In this document: positions 58,335 through 64,000 of the stretch, in pieces
Position numbering within the stretch: position 1 is the stretch's first letter
Layout of the letters: each line of letters begins with the position of its first letter
NCBI GenBank assembly: GCA_037042915.1
Contig: CM073198.1
Coordinates: 3,348,001-3,412,000, forward strand
Length of the DNA stretch: 64,000 bases
Reading direction: 5' to 3'
Source of the DNA: Auricularia sp. M13
Taxonomy: Eukaryota; Basidiomycota; Agaricomycetes; Auriculariales; Auriculariaceae
Program-made: the position numbers and the translations under genes
Notes under the pieces: generated by a model
Told to the model about the DNA's origin: nothing
Database searches by the model: none
Seen by the model: only the letters and a program-made list of their open reading frames with translations

Positions 58335-58964
58335 ATGTCGGCCAACTTCCGCAAGATCGACATCGACCAGTACGACGAGGACGTGCTCCTCGAGACCGAG
58401 CTCTACGACCTCGACCCCCGCGACCCCGCCACCGTCCTCGCAGACGCCAAGCAGAAGCAGGTCGCCGTCCGCTCCGCGCTCTCCAAGTCCGTGCCCTGCC
58501 TGGCAGCATACATCCACCCCGTCTGACCGCAGCGCAGAGGCGACATCGCGGGCGCGCTCGCCACCGTGCTGGACGGCGCACCATACGGCCCGAACGTCGA
58601 GGACGCAAAGGCGCGCCAGCCCGCAGTCTGATAGCCGCCACTGAGCAGCTGAACACCGCACACAGGCGCTGACGCTCCAGACGCTGCTGCTCATCCTCAA
58701 CTCGACCAAGTCGACCGACATACCCGCCCTCCTCCGCGCCATGCCCTCCGAAGCCCACGACGCGCTCATGAAATACATCTACAAGGGCATGGCCATCCCT
58801 GGCACCGGCGACGTCAACGGCAGCGTGCTCCTCAGCTGGCACGAGAAGGTGCGATTCGTGCCCTGGCGTTCTCCCACATGCTCAAACTCATTATGTTGCA
58901 GCTCACCGAAGTGGCGGGCACGGGCTGCATCGTTCGCGTCATGACCGATCGCAGAACAGTATAA
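58335..58964 (+). CDS. ARPC5: Arp2/3 complex subunit 5 (p16-ARC)
   Basis: Exons 58335-58486, 58538-58610, 58666-58848 and 58902-58964 give 156 aa. It is part of the actin-nucleating Arp2/3 complex. Recognised parts are FRKIDIDQYDED, GDIAGALATVLDGAPYGPN, ILNSTKSTDIPALL, ALMKYIYKGMAIP, LLSWHEKLTEVAGTGCIVRV and a final TDRRTV. For the second intron I prefer a GC donor at 58611 (AAG|GCGCGC, 55 nt), giving VEDAK joined to ALTLQTLL as in relatives. A GT donor at 58626 would give a 40-nt intron and add ARQPA; this junction needs RNA data. Confidence 0.93.
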
Positions 58965-59996
58965 TTTGTATCATCATACCAGGCAACCAGCCAGACAGCA
59001 ATTGACGCGTTTACCTTGTTGTAAAGGATGCCCTTCGAAGGGCCGATTGCGCTTGCAGCTCAGTTGTGAAGCCAACTTGTCTCGCGCAGTCGCCGATGCG
59101 AAACGATTCTATTGAACACGATTGCAAGGCACCAGCGCTTCGCTCCACCGATGACCCCTGCTCAAGGGGCTCTGCTTCATCGAATGTCTTCTGAACGTTT
59201 CACCAACCATACCGAACCTCGATCCCATTGACAAGCGCACACTCGGACAAAAACATCCTCCAGAGCTATACTGCATTCACAAAAGAAAGCCACAAGATGC
59301 CGATGCGTATGTACCGAGTTGAGTGCCAGTGCAGGAGCCGCACCAGCTGCAGGGTTCACAGACAGCGCAATGCACCCTTCTTGTTTCGTCAGAATATATA
59401 GACGGGCGTCGTACGTCTGCTGAGCTGATGAGAGAAGCGAGAGAGAGGGAGAACAGAGGGGGGAGAGTGGGGGGAGACCGGGGACCACCGAAACGCAAGG
59501 CAGGTCAGAAATAGAAGAGGGTAGGGCGGGGTGGGACGGGGCGGCGGTGGGCAGCGAAGAAATAACGACAAAAAAACACGGGCAAAAATGCACACGAATG
59601 CGCCTGTAACGTACCGACGACCGGGTCCCAGGCATCGTCCCCTCCATCGGAACCCGCTCTCATGGCATCGGGACGTTGTCGAGGCTCCAACGGCTCCGGC
59701 TGCGACGACGCAGAAGGGGCTGTGGAAGGGATATGGGCAGGAGACGTAGTAGAGTGAGCGGGTAGCGACCGGACTGCGGCATTGTAATGACGCGCCGCCG
59801 CGTTGATAGGCAGACAAAACAAGACGGACGGGGAGATGACGGGGACGGACTGAAGCGGTAAACGGGACGAGACTGTATGAGGACAAAGTACGGAAAATGA
59901 GATTCCCAACCCAAACGCAGGAAACATGTAGGCGCGCGGGAAGTCGCGCGATACAGCATGCGCATGCGCACGCCAGTGGACGTTTCGCGGACGCGC
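58965..59996. other. 1 kb between ARPC5 and the G-beta gene
   Basis: Two genes converge here. A purine-rich plus-strand run (about 59428-59485) is pyrimidine-rich in the G-beta sense and is probably its 3' UTR. No additional gene seen. Confidence 0.45.
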
Positions 59997-61331
59997 TCAT
60001 GCCCAGACCTGTGTAGGAGAAGCAAGCGATCGCGCGTTAGTGACTGCCACATTGGGAGCATCATTGATGGACAAGAACCACTTACTCTGAGCGTGCTGTC
60101 CCAAGAACCAGTGCAGAGCGCCATGCCGTCGGCAGAAACGCCCAGGCAGCTAACGCGGTTTTCGTGCCCAGTGAGCACGCCCACGCGCTCGCCCTTGAGC
60201 GTGTCCCAGACATTGCATGTCCAGTCGTCGTATCCGCCGAACAGGATGCGACCCGAGATGGAGAACGCGACGGAGGTAATACCACACAGGATGTTGTCGT
60301 GCGTGTACACGTTCAGCTCGCGGTCGGCGCGGATGTCGAACAAGCGGCAGGACGCGTCGTCAGAGCCGGTCGCGAATGCGTCGCCGTTCGGGAAGAACCT
60401 AGTCACACGCCAAATCTGCATCAGCAACCGCGGGCACGTTGCTTTGCACACAAAGACGAGCACAACTCACGAGACGGCGTTGATGTCGGACTCGTGGCCG
60501 ACGAAGGTCTGAACGGCCTTTCCGCTGCGGATGTCCCAGAGCTTGGCGGTTGCGTCGCAGGCGCCGGAGACAAAGACGTTTTGGTTCGGTGCGAGCGACA
60601 GGCTGTATTCGGACGCAACCCGTGAGCAACCGACTCCGGCCGTCAAGGGCAGGGATAAGAAAAAAAAATAGCGCACCTCATTACATCGCCCGTGTGGTCC
60701 TCGAAGGTCATGACGCGGACGCCAGCCTCGATGTCCCAGAGGATGCAGGACATGTCGCCGGACGAGGTCACGATCTGCCTATCATTGATGAAGCGGCAGC
60801 AGCTGAGATAGCCGGAGTGCGCGCTGAGCTCCTTTGCGCCCTTCATGGCGCCCGAGTCCTTGCTGCGAAGATAGTAGATGGAGCAAATGTTGTCGAGGCC
60901 GCCGCAGGCCACGTAGTTGCCCGACGGCGAGTAGGCGCAGGTCATGACCCAGCTCGAGCGCAGCGGGATGGCATGGACCTTGTTGGTCGTGTAGGCGTCC
61001 CAGACGATGAGCTTGCCGTCCTGGGAGGCGGAGACGAGATGGCGCCTGTCGGCGGCCCAGTGCATGGCGTATATCTTGGCCAGATGGCCCTTGAGCGTGC
61101 GCCTGGGCTTCATGACGATGCGCGGCAGCGGGTCGACCTCGGCCGCCATTGCGCGGACTGGGGCCGGCGGCGGTTAGCGGCTGATGGGCGTCGGCGGGCG
61201 GGGCGTGGGCAGTACTCACGGCTGGTGTCGGCGGACGACTCCTTCTTCGCCCGAATTTTCTCCTTGAGCTGCTCGGACTCGCGGCGGGCGGCCGCTATCC
61301 TTTCTTGCACGTCGGCTTGCGCGGCGGACAT
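59997..61331 (-). CDS. GPB1: Heterotrimeric G-protein beta subunit
   Basis: Exons 61331-61220, 61157-60677, 60602-60471, 60398-60086 and 60008-59997 give 349 aa, the normal G-beta length. An N-terminal coiled coil ([16 protein letters not shown]) for G-gamma binding precedes seven WD40 blades: [85 protein letters not shown]. It signals at the plasma membrane with G-alpha and G-gamma, in fungi for mating and nutrient sensing. The last coding exon is just 12 nt (VWA and stop), and it completes the seventh blade. Confidence 0.97.
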
Positions 61332-62192
61332 CGTTTCCTACTGGCTGTCAAGGCCGCTGATGAGCCAAGCCAGGCCCGCCCCGCCCACGCCAGCGCTACG
61401 CACCTCTGAATGCTACAACGGGGGGCTGGGGCGCGGGTCGAATGAAAGGAACGGCGAGCGGCCACGGGACTCGGTTTTCGGCGCTGGCAACGAGCAAAAG
61501 GCAGGCAAGGGGACCCTGGGCCGAGAAAGTGACCTGGCGGAGCTTCAATCCCCAACAGCTCAACTCTGGGATTTACCAACCATTCTCACTAGACAGTACC
61601 TGGCCTAATCCGCGACCCCCATGCTACCACCTGCGCTACCCCTAGGCCAACCCCGTCCTGGGATCAAAAGGAGGCCGACTCTCTGCTTTTCTCACTCCCA
61701 CCCACCGTCAAATCTCGCCGTCTTTGACGGCCACTGACGCATCCACATTGCACGTCTGCCTTGTCGTCTTTTGATGCTGCCTTCTGCTCGCTTCTGCTGT
61801 CCCCCCTAGTCTGTGTTCGTGCATCATGCCGCTGCCTATTGGCCGGCAAAGTCGAAATCGCTGCCACATGCTCCTGCTCGACACTTTCTCCGCACAAACC
61901 GTCCACACAACAACGGCGCCTCCCCCCAAAGCTGACAACCGAGGATCTAATCGGGGGCTTATCCGAAATGAACTACGATCTGTTAACAGGACATGACGTG
62001 CGGCTTGCTGCGTTTGCGTGCGTCTCGTCGGATCGGGTGAATTGCAGCGGCTCGCTAAAGTGTGCTCTCCCTGGGCCTTCCGCACTTCTTCCAGGCCTCA
62101 GCCGGGCTATAAGAAGTCGCCGACCTTCTCTCCTTCCCCCCAGGACTCGTCTCCCCTCATCCCACCCAAGCAACTCATCGCCCACTCGCAGA
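61332..62192. promoter_or_regulatory. Divergent promoter region (861 bp)
   Basis: Separates the starts of the G-beta gene and the dsRNA-binding gene. A TATAAG element at 62108-62113 lies 85 bp upstream of the plus-strand ATG. The open frame upstream of that ATG is read as 5' UTR. Confidence 0.45.
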
Positions 62193-62596
62193 ATGTGTAA
62201 GCATCATCATCGGCACTGCGCGTCGACCTCAGCTCACCGCACGCCAGCGTCCCAAGCTGCCAACTTCGTGCCTGCGGGAGTCCATCTGGGCCCCACGCCG
62301 AACAGCGGCGGGGTGCTCAGCCTGAATAACGAGCTGCAGCGCCGCGGAAAGCACGGAGTGATACGCTGGGTGGATAGGATTGACGGCCCTCACCACAACG
62401 CTGCCTGGACGGCCAGAGTCTTCAGTAGGCGCCTCGCTCCCCCACGCCGATCGCCGTCCGTACTGACTGCCTCTCCCATGCCGCAGTCGAGGATGTCGAG
62501 TACGCTACTGGTATGGGCCGCACCAAGCAGGACGCGCGCGACGTCGCGGCGTGGAAGGCGCTCCGCATCATCGCGACGCAGTGGCCGGCGGCGTAG
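62193..62596 (+). CDS. Small dsRNA-binding-domain protein
   Basis: Exons 62193-62196, 62248-62424 and 62487-62596 give 96 aa. A single dsRBD covers most of the protein: LNNELQRRGKHGVIRWVDRI, then HHNAAWTARVFIEDVEYATG and MGRTKQDARDVAAWKALRII, which holds the Lys/Arg-rich second-helix start that contacts RNA. The first coding exon is four bases, ATGT, followed by GTAAGC; reading on without splicing would give an odd His-rich start (CKHHHRHC) in the same frame, so an unspliced form would still be translatable. Function unknown; RNA-silencing or RNA-editing partners are possible. Confidence 0.85.
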
Positions 62597-63030
62597 GGTG
62601 CATGAGGTCTAGGTTGCAGTCTCCCCGACCCTGCCGTTCGGCTATGTTTTCTACTGGACGCACGGGAGGGTGCCAGGGAACGCAACCCCCTCAAAGGTCT
62701 CGTTCGATCGTTTTGCTCTCTCATATGCGGTGATTTGTCCGTCGTGTTTTCGCGCTCTGTATGCTCTGTACTCTCCCCTCCGGAGATCCGGAGATTGCAC
62801 AACAGCGATTATCAGTGTTTTCTGAATTAGCCGCCGGCCGCAAACGCGGATTGCGTCGAACTCGAAGCGGCGCGGAGAGAGTCTAACCGGCGGAATGTCC
62901 AGCGGGCGTCAAGGTCGCGAGAAACCGTCGTCATACTCCCTCCGGCAGACTCCTTGCGGCACGGACACGCGCCGTGAATCGCGCCTCTTTGCCTTCTGCC
63001 AGATTCTCTGTACGGCGAACTTTTCCAGAT
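62597..63030. other. Intergenic between two plus-strand genes
   Basis: 3' UTR of the dsRNA-binding gene and promoter of the next. No ORF with protein character. Confidence 0.4.
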
Positions 63031-63391
63031 ATGTCCAATTCACCGGGATCCCGGCTCGTTCTGCCCCTTCTCGCAGTTGCAACAGGTTCCCACCATGTCC
63101 CAGAGCCGCCAACAGAATCGCTGATTTAACAACCCGCGATTGAAGGTGTTCTCTCGGGCATCTACGCGTTCAGACCTGCGCTGGAGCAGGCGCAGCGTGA
63201 GCGGCAGCAGCAGAAGGGGCAGCAGGAAGTCACAGCAGAGTAAGCATGCGCATTTTTTTTTTAAATCTGCGGCTACTAGACTCGCGCAACCGACACACTG
63301 GCCCCGCTCTAGACCTCCCGCCGCGCCTCCCACTCAGGCGTCTGGCGCAGCGTCTTCTGGGTCTGATGATGAAGACCCGCGCCGCAAGTAG
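63031..63391 (+). CDS. 75-residue single-pass membrane protein
   Basis: Exons 63031-63085, 63146-63239 and 63313-63391 give 75 aa. A hydrophobic segment near residues 8-28 (RLVLPLLAVATGVLSGIYAF) is followed by RPALEQAQRERQQQKGQQ, a charged helix, and a Pro/Ala/Ser tail ending SGSDDEDPRRK. Such proteins are common in the fungal mitochondrial inner membrane, but the compartment is a guess. No family recognised. The reading frame is consistent across all three exons, with strong donors (GTAAGC for intron 2). Confidence 0.7.
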
Positions 63392-64000
63392 CAGTGATTG
63401 CACACGACACCCTGTTCATTTTGGCTGGCAGGACAGTCGGCGCCACCGCGAGCGTCAAAATTCTCTCGTGCCTTGCAACGTATCGACGCCGGGCGCAATA
63501 GGCGTGGTCGCCGGACCGGCAAACTGTATGAATGGCGTGCATACGTCCTTGTCCCTTCTCGGCCCTCTGCGCTTTCGTGCTGTCCTGTCCCCGACGTTGC
63601 CATGTTTTTTTCTGAATCGAACTGTCTGCGCAGCGGTGGAGGAGCGCGTCCAATCGCACCGGGCGCCAGGGTGCGCGCAAATACCGCCCGAGTCGTCAAC
63701 GGCGCCCGAAAGGTGCAGGGGGCCTTTCCAGAATGCACGGCGGGATTCACCGTCAATGCTTCAATGGAGGGAGCACTCTGTCCTTATCGGGCTGCAGGTG
63801 GCTGGGGAACCGTAAACCGTCCTGCTGGCGTGATGGTTCGCAGCATGCCAGCTGGTTCGCACTTCCGAGATCGACGCGCGCGGCAAAGCTGGGAAGAGCC
63901 TGTCCGGCGCCCCGTGGGGGACTTTATCGCGCCTGTTGTCTCTAGTCTGCTGGCCATTGGAGGGAGCGGAGAGCTGGTCCCCGAAAGCATCGGACGCGGT
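63392..64000 (+). other. 3' flank and possible partial gene at window edge
   Basis: From an ATG at 63602 a plus-strand frame stays open to the end of the window (about 133 codons). Its product is Arg/Ala/Gly-rich without a recognisable domain. It may be a truncated gene or chance in GC-rich DNA. Confidence 0.25.

Noticed and set aside
61550-61660. tRNA-like stretch
   Set aside because: No cloverleaf could be folded; arms and the T-loop consensus are missing on both strands.
1-64000. CRISPR arrays, rRNA operons, prophage, bacterial operons
   Set aside because: No regularly spaced repeats or rRNA sequence; intron-rich eukaryotic gene structure throughout.

Overview
The window is nuclear DNA of a filamentous basidiomycete, most likely an Agaricomycete; the species cannot be fixed from sequence alone. 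It is GC-rich and gene-dense, with genes on both strands. Almost every gene is cut by many short introns, mostly 45-79 nt. I could place about 130 introns by frame, splice signals and family conservation. No CRISPR array, rRNA, tRNA, intact transposon or viral sequence was recognised.

Layout. 0.4-9 kb, all minus strand: a KRE6/SKN1 beta-glucan synthesis enzyme, a Ser/Thr-rich single-pass membrane protein, a membrane-anchored heparinase II/III-like lyase and a TatD-type nuclease. 9-12.6 kb: a 250-bp inverted repeat, a putative membrane protein and a SIKE/FGFR1OP2-type coiled-coil protein. 12.9-24.3 kb, minus: dynactin p150 (18 exons), a C2H2 zinc-finger protein, the recombination mediator Swi5 and a TEX2/Nvj2 lipid-transfer protein. 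24.5-32.9 kb: a CsbD-like small protein, an RRM-like protein, an uncertain gene, an alpha-glucoside-type sugar transporter (13 exons) and a YABBY/HMG-like mini-protein. 33.5-42.6 kb, plus: an F-box/LRR protein, a basic-secretory-protein-type metallopeptidase, a secreted DUF1996 protein and a glutathione S-transferase. 42.9-48.7 kb: dynactin p62, then the spliceosome factors SAD1/USP39 and SF3B5 as a divergent pair. 49-55.5 kb: a methyltransferase-domain protein, a duplicated-domain GPI-type surface protein, a small mitochondrial-type protein and a single-domain Fic/Doc protein. 55.7-63.4 kb: a golgin-like coiled coil, ARPC5, a G-protein beta subunit, a dsRNA-binding protein and a 75-residue membrane protein.

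Themes. Several genes have no long ORF and were found only by joining exons: SF3B5 (first coding exon is the ATG alone), Swi5 (15- and 18-nt exons), the dsRNA-binding protein (4-nt first coding exon), the YABBY-like protein, the 75-aa membrane protein, and a 9-nt exon in TatD. Two well-supported and one possible GC-AG intron occur. Two dynactin subunits lie in the same 64 kb. There is one clear candidate system of unusual type, the single-domain eukaryotic Fic/Doc gene at 54.9 kb, which shares a 156-bp promoter region with a mitochondrial-type gene. It is a known superfamily in an under-studied setting, not a proven new system. Exon models were checked by reading-frame arithmetic, not by RNA data.
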